Assembly (NCBI RefSeq): GCF_900200035.1
Contig: NZ_FZTC01000022.1
Coordinates: 124,001 to 188,000 of the forward strand
Length of the DNA stretch: 64,000 bases
Source of the DNA: Klebsiella grimontii
Lineage (GTDB): Bacteria; Pseudomonadota; Gammaproteobacteria; Enterobacterales; Enterobacteriaceae
Direction: 5' to 3'
The translations under genes and the position numbers were made by a program. Below, piece by piece: positions 16,849-25,027 of this stretch (position 1 is its first letter; each line of letters begins with the position of its first letter). The notes under the pieces are model-generated. The model saw only the letters and a program-made list of their open reading frames with translations, was not told the origin of the DNA and made no database searches.

Positions 16849-18525
16849 TCAGGCGGCTTGAACTTCAGGACGTTTCAGCACCGCGTAGGAGAGACCTGCG
16901 ACCAGCGTACCGACCACAATCGCCATCAGGTAGCCAAGCACCGGCGTAATCGCACCAGGGATCAGCAGGACGAACAGACCGCCGTGCGGCGCCATCAGCT
17001 TCGCGCCAACCCACATGGACATCGCGCCGGTCACCGCGCCGCCAACGATACAGCAAGGCAGGACGCGCATCGGGTCACGGGCGGCGAATGGAATAGCCCC
17101 TTCGGTGATAAAGCACAGACCGAGAACCAGCGCGGCCTTTCCGCCTTCCTGCTGCGCTTTGTCGAACTTTTTACGCGCAATCAGCGTCGCCAGGCCCAGG
17201 GCCAGCGGTGGAACCATACCCGCCGCCATGATGGCCGCCATCGGCGCATAAGTCTGGGTACTCAGCAGGCCAACACCAAACGCGTAGGCCGCTTTGTTCA
17301 CCGGACCGCCCATATCGGTACACATCATACCGCCGAGGATCGCACCGAGCAGAACCGCGTTCGCCGTGCCCATAGTTTGCAGCCAGTGGGTCAGACCTTC
17401 GAGGATCCCGGCAACGGGTTTACCAATCAGGTAAATCATCGCCAGACCGACGATCAGGCTGGAAACCAGCGGAATGATCAGGATCGGTTTCAGCGCTTCC
17501 ATACTTTGCGGCAGCTTCAGCTTCGTACTGATCGCTTTCGCCACATAACCGGCAAGGAAACCGGCGATAATACCGCCGATAAAGCCAGAACCGGTGCTCA
17601 CCGCCAGCATACCGCCGATAAGACCCGGCGTCAGGCCAGGACGGTCAGCGATAGAGAAGGCAATAAAGCCCGCCAGAACCGGTACCATCAGCGCGAAGGC
17701 TGAGCCACCGCCGATTTGCATCAGCGCCGCGGCCAGGGTGTCTTTCACCTCAAAGGCTTTAATACCAAAAGCGAAGGAGAGCGCGATACACAGACCGCCC
17801 GCCACCACCATCGGCAGCATGTACGACACGCCGGTCAGCAGGTGACGATAGGCGCCCGCAGACTCTTTTTTGCCTTCCGCCGCGGCCTGGGATTTACCCG
17901 CAGGCTGATACGGTTTCGCTTCAACCACGGCTTTATCCAGCTCCTGCGCGGTTTTCTTCAGCGCCAGACCGGTGGTGGTGCGATACATCGGCTTACCGGC
18001 GAATTTCGCCAGATCCACTTCGATATCGGCAGCGACGACCACCAGATCCGCCTGTTCAACCTCTTCCGGGGTGATTGCATTGCCCGCGCCTACGGAGCCG
18101 CGCGTTTCAACCTTCACCCACCAGCCGCGTTTTTTAGCTTCGGTTTCAATAGCTTCCGCCGCCATAAAGGTGTGCGCGACGCCGGTCGGGCAAGCGGTGA
18201 CCGCCACAATGCGTTTTGGGCCGTTAGCCGCAGTCGGCAACGCAGCAGCGGCCGGAGCGGCGTAAGGCGTCGCGTGGCTTTTGGCCTCACCGAGGAACAG
18301 CTCCGGGTGAGCCACGGCGCGGTTGATATCGCCGAGATACACCTTTTTGCCGTTCAGCGCGCTGTCGGCCGGCAGCGCCGTGCCCAGCACAATCGCCAGC
18401 TCAGCGTCGTTTGGGTTATCAATCAGTTCGAGTTGCGCTTTTTGCGCCGCGGTGCTTAACAGGGTCTTCGCCATATAGGCGCGGGCCTGTCCAAGCCCGG
18501 CATCAATAATCAGCAGCGTTTTCAT
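16849..18525 (-). CDS. fruA: PTS fructose transporter subunit EIIB'BC, FruA
   Basis: Inner-membrane fructose permease and phosphotransferase that makes fructose 1-phosphate during uptake. The protein is 558 aa. It has a degenerate EIIB' domain (1-95), an Ala/Pro linker, an active EIIB domain with phospho-Cys112 in VTACPTGVAHTF, a second linker, and a membrane EIIC domain from about residue 225 (HLLTGVSYMLPMVVAGGLCIA). EIIC shows the GGMMCTDMGGPVNKAAYAFG signature. Last gene of fruB-fruK-fruA, with a terminator behind it. It is slightly shorter than the E. coli protein because of linker length. Confidence 0.96.
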   Translation of the reverse strand: MKTLLIIDAGLGQARAYMAKTLLSTAAQKAQLELIDNPNDAELAIVLGTALPADSALNGKKVYLGDINRAVAHPELFLGEAKSHATPYAAPAAAALPTAANGPKRIVAVTACPTGVAHTFMAAEAIETEAKKRGWWVKVETRGSVGAGNAITPEEVEQADLVVVAADIEVDLAKFAGKPMYRTTTGLALKKTAQELDKAVVEAKPYQPAGKSQAAAEGKKESAGAYRHLLTGVSYMLPMVVAGGLCIALSFAFGIKAFEVKDTLAAALMQIGGGSAFALMVPVLAGFIAFSIADRPGLTPGLIGGMLAVSTGSGFIGGIIAGFLAGYVAKAISTKLKLPQSMEALKPILIIPLVSSLIVGLAMIYLIGKPVAGILEGLTHWLQTMGTANAVLLGAILGGMMCTDMGGPVNKAAYAFGVGLLSTQTYAPMAAIMAAGMVPPLALGLATLIARKKFDKAQQEGGKAALVLGLCFITEGAIPFAARDPMRVLPCCIVGGAVTGAMSMWVGAKLMAPHGGLFVLLIPGAITPVLGYLMAIVVGTLVAGLSYAVLKRPEVQAA

Positions 18526-18541
18526 TATGCCTCTCCTGCTG

Positions 18542-19480
18542 TTAATTAAAGGGTTGTAAGTCGACGCGCGCCATCATTGCGGCCAACTGGGTACGATCGG
18601 TAATACCGACATTGCTCTGACTCACCGCCAGCGCGGCGACTGCCGTTGCCAGGCGCAGCGTATGTTCGCTGGACTCACGCATCAGCAGGCCATAAATCAG
18701 GCCGCCAACCATAGAGTCGCCGGCGCCAACGGTGCTAACCACTTCAACGGAAGGCGGTTTGGCAATCCATTCTCCGGATGCGTTGACCCACAGGGCGCCT
18801 TCTTCGCCAAGAGAGATAACCACGTGGGCGATCCCCTGCTCACGCAGCGCATGAGCGGCTTCAATGACATCTTTCATCTCAGGCAGCTTGCGGCCAGCCC
18901 AGATTTCCAGCTCGCGACGGTTAGGTTTCACCAACCACGGCGCCGCTTTCAGCCCCGCAACCAGCGCTTCTCGGCTGCTATCAAAAATGATGCACGGGCA
19001 CTGGCTACGCAGACGGGTCATCCAGTCGGTGAACGCTTCCGGGCTCACGCCGGACGGCAGGCTGCCGCTTACGCAGACCATATCGAACTGGCCCAGCCAG
19101 CTCAGAGAATCGTTAACAAAACGCTCCCAGTCGCCCGGCGTCACTTCAAAGCCGGAGAAGTTAAAGTCGGTGACTTCGCCATCTTTCTCAGTCAGCTTGA
19201 CGTTGATACGGGTACGGCCCTGAACGACCTGAAAACGGTTTGCGATGCCCAATTCACTGAACAGCTGCTGAAAACCATCCTGATTGTCTTTACCGAGGAA
19301 ACCGCCAACGGTGACGTCGATACCGAGATCTTTCAGCACTTTTGCAACGTTGATCCCCTTCCCTGCGGCGTGCAAACCGGTGGTGCGAACGAGGTTAACC
19401 TCGCCGCGTTCAATTTCCGGGGTAAAACCCACCAGGTCATAGGCCGGGTTTAAAGTAATCGTTGCGACACGTCTGCTCAT
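18542..19480 (-). CDS. fruK: 1-phosphofructokinase FruK
   Basis: Phosphorylates fructose 1-phosphate to fructose 1,6-bisphosphate, feeding glycolysis. The 312-aa PfkB-family protein starts MSRRVATITLNPAYDLVGF. It has the LHAAGKGINVAKVLKDLG sugar-binding signature and the catalytic STVGAGDSMVGGLIYG block near the C-terminus. It begins directly after the fruB stop and ends 16 bp before fruA, so the three genes form one transcription unit. The substrate and product, fructose 1-phosphate and fructose 1,6-bisphosphate, link it to Cra activity. Confidence 0.96.
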   Translation of the reverse strand: MSRRVATITLNPAYDLVGFTPEIERGEVNLVRTTGLHAAGKGINVAKVLKDLGIDVTVGGFLGKDNQDGFQQLFSELGIANRFQVVQGRTRINVKLTEKDGEVTDFNFSGFEVTPGDWERFVNDSLSWLGQFDMVCVSGSLPSGVSPEAFTDWMTRLRSQCPCIIFDSSREALVAGLKAAPWLVKPNRRELEIWAGRKLPEMKDVIEAAHALREQGIAHVVISLGEEGALWVNASGEWIAKPPSVEVVSTVGAGDSMVGGLIYGLLMRESSEHTLRLATAVAALAVSQSNVGITDRTQLAAMMARVDLQPFN

Positions 19481-20611
19481 TTATGCGCCCTCCCCAAGGC
19501 CTGCGGCGATCGCTTCGCCAATCGCATCCAGCGCCTGCTGCGCATCTTCACCCTGCGCGGTAAAGCGCAAGCGGTGACCTTTCTTCACGCCCAGCGCCAC
19601 GACTTTCATCAGGCTGCGGCCGTTTGCCGGTTTGCCCGAACCATCAAGGTTGGTGACGGTAATGTCGCTGGAGAATTGTTTAATGGTATTAACCAGCATC
19701 GTGCCGGGACGCGCGTGCAGCCCGTGCTCGTTGCGGATAACGTATTCCGCGCTGAGAACATCTTCGGCAATCGCATCGTCGCTGGTCAGGAGAGCCAGCA
19801 GCGTGGCGCCATCAGCCTTCAGCAAGCGGTCAGCTTTTTTATCCAGGAGCAGATTGCTCAGGCGATTAAGCACCGCCGTCGGCTGGTCATCGGCCATCGC
19901 GACGGTGATCAGCAGAGAAACCGGCTGCTCATCGCTGGTGAAGGCGTTGGCCGCGCGGCTGACGGCAACGGCGCTGCGCAGGTTGCCTTCGGTGCTGTCG
20001 TTCAGCCAGATGCCCTGACCAAGGTTCAGCGGTTTATCATTAATCGTACGGCTAACAAAGGAAGCATCGACGGCGCCGGCTTCTTTCAGCCGCGCGGCGT
20101 TCAGCGCCTGCAGGGTCAGCAAATCGCTGGCCGCAACGTCCAGGGTCAGCGTCTCGTTATCCAGCTTCAGCGCTTCGCTCTGCTTTTCGCCCATCAGCAG
20201 GGCGCGCAGCTCTTCGGCGGTCGTCGCGGACTTAAGCTGTTCAGCCACGGAGTCGTCGCTCAGCACGTGGGTCAGCTGACGCAGCAGCCCAAGGTGTTCA
20301 TCCGAGCTGGCGGCGATACCGATGGCGACGTAGGCGGTTTGCCCTTCGCCCCAGGTCACGCCCTGAGGGAACTGGTAAACCTGAACGCCGGTTTTCAGCA
20401 CCTGGTCGCGGGTGTCGGTGGTACCGTGCGGAATCGCAATACCGTTCCCCAGAAAAGTGGAGGTTTGCTGCTCGCGAGCCAGCATCCCGTTGACGTAGCC
20501 GTCTGCCACGTTGCCCGCGCTGACCAGCGCGGAGGCAACCTGACGAATAGCCTCTTCTTTATTACCGGCCTGCTGACCGGGATGAATATCCTGTACAGAT
20601 AACTGGAACAT
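19481..20611 (-). CDS. fruB: PTS fructose-specific diphosphoryl transfer protein FruB (EIIA-HPr)
   Basis: Soluble phosphocarrier that passes phosphate from Enzyme I to FruA. The 376-aa protein has an EIIA-Fru domain at residues 1-145 with phospho-His62 in [13 protein letters not shown], a central linker domain, and a C-terminal HPr-like domain (FPr) with its phospho-His in [11 protein letters not shown]. First gene of the operon. Two Cra operators lie just upstream at 20632-20646 and 20697-20712, so transcription should be repressed by Cra and relieved by fructose 1-phosphate. Confidence 0.96.
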   Translation of the reverse strand: MFQLSVQDIHPGQQAGNKEEAIRQVASALVSAGNVADGYVNGMLAREQQTSTFLGNGIAIPHGTTDTRDQVLKTGVQVYQFPQGVTWGEGQTAYVAIGIAASSDEHLGLLRQLTHVLSDDSVAEQLKSATTAEELRALLMGEKQSEALKLDNETLTLDVAASDLLTLQALNAARLKEAGAVDASFVSRTINDKPLNLGQGIWLNDSTEGNLRSAVAVSRAANAFTSDEQPVSLLITVAMADDQPTAVLNRLSNLLLDKKADRLLKADGATLLALLTSDDAIAEDVLSAEYVIRNEHGLHARPGTMLVNTIKQFSSDITVTNLDGSGKPANGRSLMKVVALGVKKGHRLRFTAQGEDAQQALDAIGEAIAAGLGEGA

Positions 20612-20631
20612 GGTTCTCCTCTCCTGCTGAA

Positions 20632-20646
20632 TTGAATCGTTTCAGC
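20632..20646. promoter_or_regulatory. Cra (FruR) operator proximal to fruB
   Basis: On the minus strand GCTGAAACGATTCAA matches the Cra consensus GCTGAAWCGNTTCAGC. It sits 21 bp upstream of the fruB start, so bound Cra would block the promoter or early transcription. Confidence 0.85.
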
Positions 20647-20696
20647 TACTTTGAGAAAAAATGCGTCATCTACCTGCCGGAGAATCTCCCGATGAC

Positions 20697-20712
20697 GCTG
20701 AAACGTTTCAAG
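20697..20712. promoter_or_regulatory. Cra (FruR) operator distal to fruB
   Basis: GCTGAAACGTTTCAAG is a near-perfect Cra palindrome. It is 65 bp from the proximal operator. Paired Cra operators are characteristic of the fruBKA promoter in E. coli. Confidence 0.9.
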
Positions 20713-20818
20713 AAGTCTGTACCTTTATTAGCCATCAGGCAAGGAAAGTTGGAATCCTGATAACAGAAGTTAGAGATACAGCACACTTTTGCTGAAGCGG
20801 GAGCGCCGAGACCGGCAA

Positions 20819-20841
20819 AACTTCAGCTTTCTGCTGAAGTT
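20819..20841. other. Stem-loop in the setB upstream region
   Basis: AACTTCAGC (20819-20827) pairs perfectly with GCTGAAGTT (20833-20841) around a TTTCT loop, followed on the + strand by TGATTTT. On the minus strand TTTT also follows the stem. It could be a weak terminator, an attenuator in the setB leader or the end of a short RNA. The role is unknown. Confidence 0.5.
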
Positions 20842-20942
20842 TGATTTTGAAACGTCTTTTTGATTTATTCGTGCCCTGGTACTGTTCATTTTCTGAGTGA
20901 CGGCGTAAACTCCGCGACTCCTGAAAACCGATGAACGCCGAC

Positions 20943-22124
20943 ATGCAAAACAGTAGCGCCGCCCTGCCACGACGCGGGTTTGATCTCACCTCTTCCGCCT
21001 TTCTGATCGTCGCCTTCCTGACGGGTATCGCCGGGGCACTCCAGACGCCGACGTTGAGCCTGTTTCTGACTAACGAGGTTCACGTCCGACCGGCGATGGT
21101 CGGCTTCTTTTTTACCGGCAGCGCGGTGATCGGCATTCTGGTAAGCCAGTTCCTCGCCGGGCGTTCGGATCGCAAAGGCGACCGCAAGCGGCTGATCGTC
21201 TTCTGCTGCCTGATGGGCGTGCTGGCCTGCGTGCTCTTCGCCTGGAACCGTAACTACTTTATTTTGCTGTTCGTCGGCGTATTTCTCAGCAGCTTCGGCT
21301 CCACCGCGAACCCACAGATGTTTGCCCTCGCCCGCGAGCATGCGGACAAAACGGGCCGCGAGGCGGTCATGTTTAGCTCGATTCTGCGCGCTCAGGTGTC
21401 GCTGGCATGGGTTATTGGGCCGCCGCTGGCCTACGCGCTGGCGATGGGTTTCGGCTTTACCGTGATGTATCTCAGCGCGGCGGTCGCCTTTGTGGTCTGC
21501 GGCGCGATGGTCTGGTTTTTTCTTCCCAGCATGCGTAAAGAGCCGAAGATCGCTACGGGCCATCTCGAAGCGCCGCGCACCAACCGCCGCGACGCGCTGC
21601 TGCTGTTTATCATCTGTACGCTGATGTGGGGAATCAACAGCCTGTACATCATTAATATGCCGCTGTTTATCATCAATGAGCTGCATTTATCGGAAAAGCT
21701 GGCGGGAGTCATGATGGGCACCGCCGCCGGGCTGGAGATCCCGACCATGCTGATTGCGGGCTACTATGCCAAACGCTTCGGCAAACGCTTCCTGATGCGC
21801 ATTTCGGCGGTGGCCGGCGTGCTGTTTTACGTTGGCATGCTAACCGTACATACCCCCGGACTGCTGCTGGCCCTGCAGGCGCTGAACGCCATTTTCATCG
21901 GTATTCTCGCCGGTATCGGCATGCTCTATTTTCAGGATCTGATGCCCGGACAGGCGGGTGCGGCCACTACGCTTTATACCAATACCACGCGCGTTGGCTG
22001 GATTATCGCCGGTTCGCTGGCGGGCGTCGTCGCGGAAATCTGGAGCTATCACGCCGTCTTCTGGATTGCGCTGGTGATGGGCATCGCCACTCAGGCCTGC
22101 CTGTGGCGTATTAAAGACGTTTAA
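20943..22124 (+). CDS. setB: Sugar efflux transporter SetB (MFS)
   Basis: Inner-membrane proton-driven exporter of sugars such as lactose and glucose analogues. The 393-aa major-facilitator protein has 12 helices. SetB-typical stretches are FLTGIAGALQTPTLSLFLTNEV, the loop 2-3 motif GRSDRKGDRK and SSFGSTANPQMFALAREHADKTGREAVMFSS. The 20943 ATG aligns with E. coli SetB; an in-frame ATG at 20931 is also possible, and neither has a strong Shine-Dalgarno. It is divergent from fruBKA. The physiological substrate is not visible from sequence. Confidence 0.92.
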   Translation: MQNSSAALPRRGFDLTSSAFLIVAFLTGIAGALQTPTLSLFLTNEVHVRPAMVGFFFTGSAVIGILVSQFLAGRSDRKGDRKRLIVFCCLMGVLACVLFAWNRNYFILLFVGVFLSSFGSTANPQMFALAREHADKTGREAVMFSSILRAQVSLAWVIGPPLAYALAMGFGFTVMYLSAAVAFVVCGAMVWFFLPSMRKEPKIATGHLEAPRTNRRDALLLFIICTLMWGINSLYIINMPLFIINELHLSEKLAGVMMGTAAGLEIPTMLIAGYYAKRFGKRFLMRISAVAGVLFYVGMLTVHTPGLLLALQALNAIFIGILAGIGMLYFQDLMPGQAGAATTLYTNTTRVGWIIAGSLAGVVAEIWSYHAVFWIALVMGIATQACLWRIKDV

Positions 22125-22149
22125 AGGATGTTCGCGCCGGCTTGCGTCG

Positions 22150-22404
22150 TCACGATGAAGTGCTCAGTTCAAGATGAAGCAGCCAGATCATGGCGTCATC
22201 GCGATTGGTGGCGCACATTTCCGCTTCCGGCTTCAGGCTGGCGCATACTTTCGGCCTTAACGGCGAGCCAAAAATATGACACAGGTTATTTTCCGATAGC
22301 TGTACGCAGCGGGTGTTTGCCGGCTTGCCCTGCGGCATGCCCGGGATAGGGCTGGAGATAGAAGGAGCGATACAGCAAGCTCCGCATTCAGGGCGGCATT
22401 CCAT
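22150..22404 (-). CDS. yeiW: Cysteine-cluster protein YeiW (YkgJ/UPF0153 type)
   Basis: Small 84-aa protein rich in cysteine. [14 protein letters not shown] (C-x3-C-x2-CC) is followed by single Cys in TRCVQL, LCHIFG, KVCASL and EMCATN. This pattern is typical of the YkgJ-type zinc/iron cluster family. GGAAGAG precedes the start. It faces setB tail to tail (25 bp apart) and is divergent from yeiP. The cysteines could bind zinc or an Fe-S cluster. No function can be assigned. Confidence 0.88.
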   Translation of the reverse strand: MECRPECGACCIAPSISSPIPGMPQGKPANTRCVQLSENNLCHIFGSPLRPKVCASLKPEAEMCATNRDDAMIWLLHLELSTSS

Positions 22405-22552
22405 AATCGACTCTTCCGATAACGCGTTTAGCAGCCCAGCCTAAACGTTTTGCCTGAAGATAGCAAAACAGGCGAATTCCACTTGCCTGAAAGGCCCGGC
22501 GCGAGTAGTTTTACGCGATATTTTCGACCCTTTAAGTGACAGGATGACTGCA

Positions 22553-23125
22553 ATGCCAAGAGCGAATGAAATTAAAAAAGGTATGGTGCTGAATTACAAC
22601 GGCAAACTGCTGATTGTTAAAAATATTGATATTCAGTCACCGAGCGCCCGCGGCGCAGCGACGCTGTACAAAATGCGTTTCTCCGATGTGCGCACCGGCC
22701 TGAAAGTGGAAGAACGCTTTAAAGGCGACGACATCGTCGATACCGTCACCCTGACCCGCCGCTTCGTTGACTTCTCCTATATCGATGGCAACGAATACGT
22801 CTTTATGGATAAAGAAGATTACACCCCGTATATCTTCACCAAAGAGCAGATCGAAGAAGAGCTGCTGTTTATGCCGGAAGGCGGCATGCCGGATATGCAG
22901 GTTCTGACCTGGGACGGCCAGCTGCTGGCGCTGGAGCTGCCGCAGACCGTGGATCTGGAAATCGTAGAGACGGCGCCGGGTATCAAAGGCGCATCCGCAA
23001 GCGCCCGTAACAAACCGGCGACGCTGAGCACCGGCCTGGTCGTTCAGGTGCCTGAATACCTGAGCGCGGGCGAGCGCATTCGTATCCATATCGAAGAGAG
23101 CCGCTACATGGGCCGCGCGGACTAA
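22553..23125 (+). CDS. yeiP: Elongation factor P-like protein YeiP
   Basis: Paralogue of translation factor EF-P, 190 aa from the ATG at 22553, which AGGA precedes. It has three beta-barrel domains: a KOW-like N-domain ([24 protein letters not shown]), then two OB folds ([61 protein letters not shown]). The loop that carries the modified Lys34 in EF-P reads SPSARGAA here, so the tip residue is Arg rather than a beta-lysylated Lys, as in other YeiP proteins. Its role at the ribosome is not settled. A terminator follows at 23147. Confidence 0.95.
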   Translation: MPRANEIKKGMVLNYNGKLLIVKNIDIQSPSARGAATLYKMRFSDVRTGLKVEERFKGDDIVDTVTLTRRFVDFSYIDGNEYVFMDKEDYTPYIFTKEQIEEELLFMPEGGMPDMQVLTWDGQLLALELPQTVDLEIVETAPGIKGASASARNKPATLSTGLVVQVPEYLSAGERIRIHIEESRYMGRAD

Positions 23126-23146
23126 ACTCTGCGTTTGCAACATCAT

Positions 23147-23175
23147 AAAGGGCAGCCAGCGGCTGTCCTTTTTTT
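23147..23175 (+). terminator. yeiP terminator
   Basis: AAAGGGCAGCC (23147-23157) pairs with GGCTGTCCTTT (23161-23171) with one G-T wobble and a 3-nt loop, followed by more T residues. Confidence 0.92.
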
Positions 23176-23241
23176 CGCACCTTATCCGCAGCGCCTGGCC
23201 CTCTCTCTGCTGGCAACGTTGCTCTCCCTTCACACGCCGCA

Positions 23242-23259
23242 AAGTTGTTATACCAAAAG
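23242..23259. promoter_or_regulatory. ExuR/UxuR-like operator candidate upstream of yeiQ
   Basis: AAGTTGTTATACCAAAAG matches 13 of 18 positions of the hexuronate regulator consensus AAATTGGTATACCAATTT, including the TTGKTATACCAA core. It is about 185 bp before yeiQ, a relative of mannonate and fructuronate oxidoreductases. Binding is unproven. Confidence 0.4.
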
Positions 23260-23441
23260 TAATTAAACTGTCGCTACTTTCCGCCATTAAGCGCGCCCGC
23301 TTTTCAAGCCAGCCGGGTAGCCAGCCAAAAAATGATGACCGAGCTCACATTAAGCGGATAAACAAGGCTCACCAATTTAATTTGTTGTCATATAACTTTA
23401 CACTGGGAATGTTAATTATCCGTTAATCAGGTGTGTTAAGA

Positions 23442-24908
23442 ATGACTACCATAGCTACGGCTACGCTGCCGGAAGGCGTACAGCTCCCTCAATATGACCG
23501 CAGTCATCTGCGTTCGCGTATTGTGCATTTTGGTTTCGGCGCGTTTCATCGCGCGCACCAGGCGCTCCTCACCGATCGGGTGCTTAACGCCGGCGGCGGG
23601 GACTGGGGGATTTGTGAGATCAGTCTGTTCAGCGGCGATCGGCTGATGAGCCAGCTTCGCCAGCAGGACCACCTGTTTACCGTGCTGGAAAAAGGCGCCG
23701 AGGGCAATCAGCCAATCGTGGTCGGCGCCGTCCATGAATGCCTGAACGCAAAACTGGATTCGCTGGCCGCGATTATTGAGAAATTTTGCGAACCGCAGGT
23801 CGCCATCGTCTCTCTGACCATCACCGAGAAAGGCTACTGCATCGATCCGGCCAGCGGCCTGCTGGACATGTCGCAGCCGCGCATTATCCACGATCTGCAA
23901 AACCCGACGCTGCCGCAATCGGTTCCCGGCATTCTGGTCGAAGCCTTATCGCGCCGCCGTCAGCGTGAACTACCGCCGTTTACCGTCCTCTCCTGCGATA
24001 ACATCCCCAACAACGGGCATGTGGTGAAAAACGCCGTGCTGGGAATGGCCGAAAAACGGAGCCCGGAGCTGGCGCAGTGGATCGCCGAGCGCGTCAGCTT
24101 TCCCGGCACCATGGTTGACCGTATTGTGCCAGCCGCCACCGATGAATCGCTGGCGGAAATTAGCGCCGCGTTGGGCGTAGAAGACCCCTGCGCCATCAGC
24201 TGCGAACCCTTCATTCAGTGGGTCATCGAAGATAACTTCGTTGCCGGACGCCCGGCGTGGGAAACCGCGGGCGTTCAGATGACCGATGACGTACTGCCGT
24301 GGGAACAGATGAAGCTGCGGATGCTCAACGGCAGCCACTCGTTCCTCGCCTGGCTTGGCTATCTGGCAGGTCATGCGCATATTAGCGACTGCATGCAGGA
24401 TCCGATTTTCCGCGGCGCCGCATACCGACTGATGCTTGACGAACAGGCGCCGACCTTATCTATCCAGGGCGTGGATCTGACGGCGTATGCTGACAGCCTG
24501 ATCGCACGCTTCAGCAATCCGGCGCTGAAGCATCGCACCTGGCAAATCGCCATGGACGGCAGCCAGAAACTGCCGCAACGTATGCTTGACGGTATTCGCG
24601 TCCACCTTGCGCAAGGCAGCCGCTGGCCGCTCCTGGCGCTCGGCGTCGCGGGCTGGATGCGCTACGTCAGCGGTATTGACGATGGCGGAAATGCCATTGA
24701 TATTCGCGATCCGCTGGCCGATAAGATACAGAAACTGGTCTCCGCCAGCGATGAACACCAGCGCGTGGCGGCCCTGCTCTCGCTTGAGGAGATCTTCGGC
24801 CGCGACCTGCCGCAGGATCCGCAGTTTGTCGCTCACATCACCGCCGCATGGCATCAGCTTGCCGCCTTTGGCGCGCGGCAGGCGATTGCCGGCACGCTGA
24901 ACGCTTAA
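23442..24908 (+). CDS. yeiQ: Mannitol dehydrogenase-family oxidoreductase YeiQ (fructuronate reductase-like)
   Basis: Predicted NAD-dependent polyol/hexuronate oxidoreductase, 488 aa from the ATG at 23442 (AGGTG upstream; a GTG 3 codons earlier is less likely). The N-terminal Rossmann part shows IVHFGFGAFHRAHQALLTD. The family catalytic block is in SCDNIPNNGHVVKNAVLGMA and FPGTMVDRIVPA, and MKLRMLNGSHSFLAWLGYLAG carries the catalytic Lys and His-containing motif. Relatives include UxuB, UxaB and MtlK-type long-chain dehydrogenases. The substrate is unknown; UxuB-like activity is possible. Confidence 0.9.
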   Translation: MTTIATATLPEGVQLPQYDRSHLRSRIVHFGFGAFHRAHQALLTDRVLNAGGGDWGICEISLFSGDRLMSQLRQQDHLFTVLEKGAEGNQPIVVGAVHECLNAKLDSLAAIIEKFCEPQVAIVSLTITEKGYCIDPASGLLDMSQPRIIHDLQNPTLPQSVPGILVEALSRRRQRELPPFTVLSCDNIPNNGHVVKNAVLGMAEKRSPELAQWIAERVSFPGTMVDRIVPAATDESLAEISAALGVEDPCAISCEPFIQWVIEDNFVAGRPAWETAGVQMTDDVLPWEQMKLRMLNGSHSFLAWLGYLAGHAHISDCMQDPIFRGAAYRLMLDEQAPTLSIQGVDLTAYADSLIARFSNPALKHRTWQIAMDGSQKLPQRMLDGIRVHLAQGSRWPLLALGVAGWMRYVSGIDDGGNAIDIRDPLADKIQKLVSASDEHQRVAALLSLEEIFGRDLPQDPQFVAHITAAWHQLAAFGARQAIAGTLNA

Positions 24909-24995
24909 CAATAACTGCCTTTTAGCGGACAGAATCCCCTTCTGTCCGCGCTAAGTCTTCTCTTTCTCCCTTTTTTTCGTCAGGATAGGCGTAAC

Positions 24996-25010
24996 TGTTA
25001 CAACATTACA
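24996..25010. promoter_or_regulatory. Zur-like box upstream of yeiR
   Basis: TGTTACAACATTACA matches 12 of 15 positions of the Zur core TGTTATAATATAACA, and extending it to 23 bp gives 16 of 22 informative matches. It ends 17 bp before the yeiR start, well placed for repression. yeiR encodes a zinc-binding COG0523 GTPase, a family often under Zur control. Zur binding here is inference. Confidence 0.5.
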
Positions 25011-25027
25011 TTTATCCTGGAGAAAAA

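Larger units (their letters stand above)
20612..20942. other. Divergent regulatory region fruB / setB
   Basis: This 331-bp region holds two Cra operators on the fruB side and a perfect 9-bp stem-loop (20819-20841) on the setB side. TTTTGAAACGTC around 20845-20856 is a poor third Cra-like half-site. I see no reading frame with gene-like properties. Confidence 0.65.
23126..23441. other. Intergenic region yeiP / yeiQ
   Basis: These 316 bp hold the yeiP terminator (23147-23175), a hexuronate-regulator-like palindrome (23242-23259) and the AT-rich yeiQ promoter area up to 23440. No gene is visible. Confidence 0.65.

Noticed and set aside
16717..17703. Long open frame on the + strand over fruA
   Set aside because: Opposite strand of FruA. 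It starts in non-coding sequence and yields a low-complexity Arg/Gln/His-rich product.
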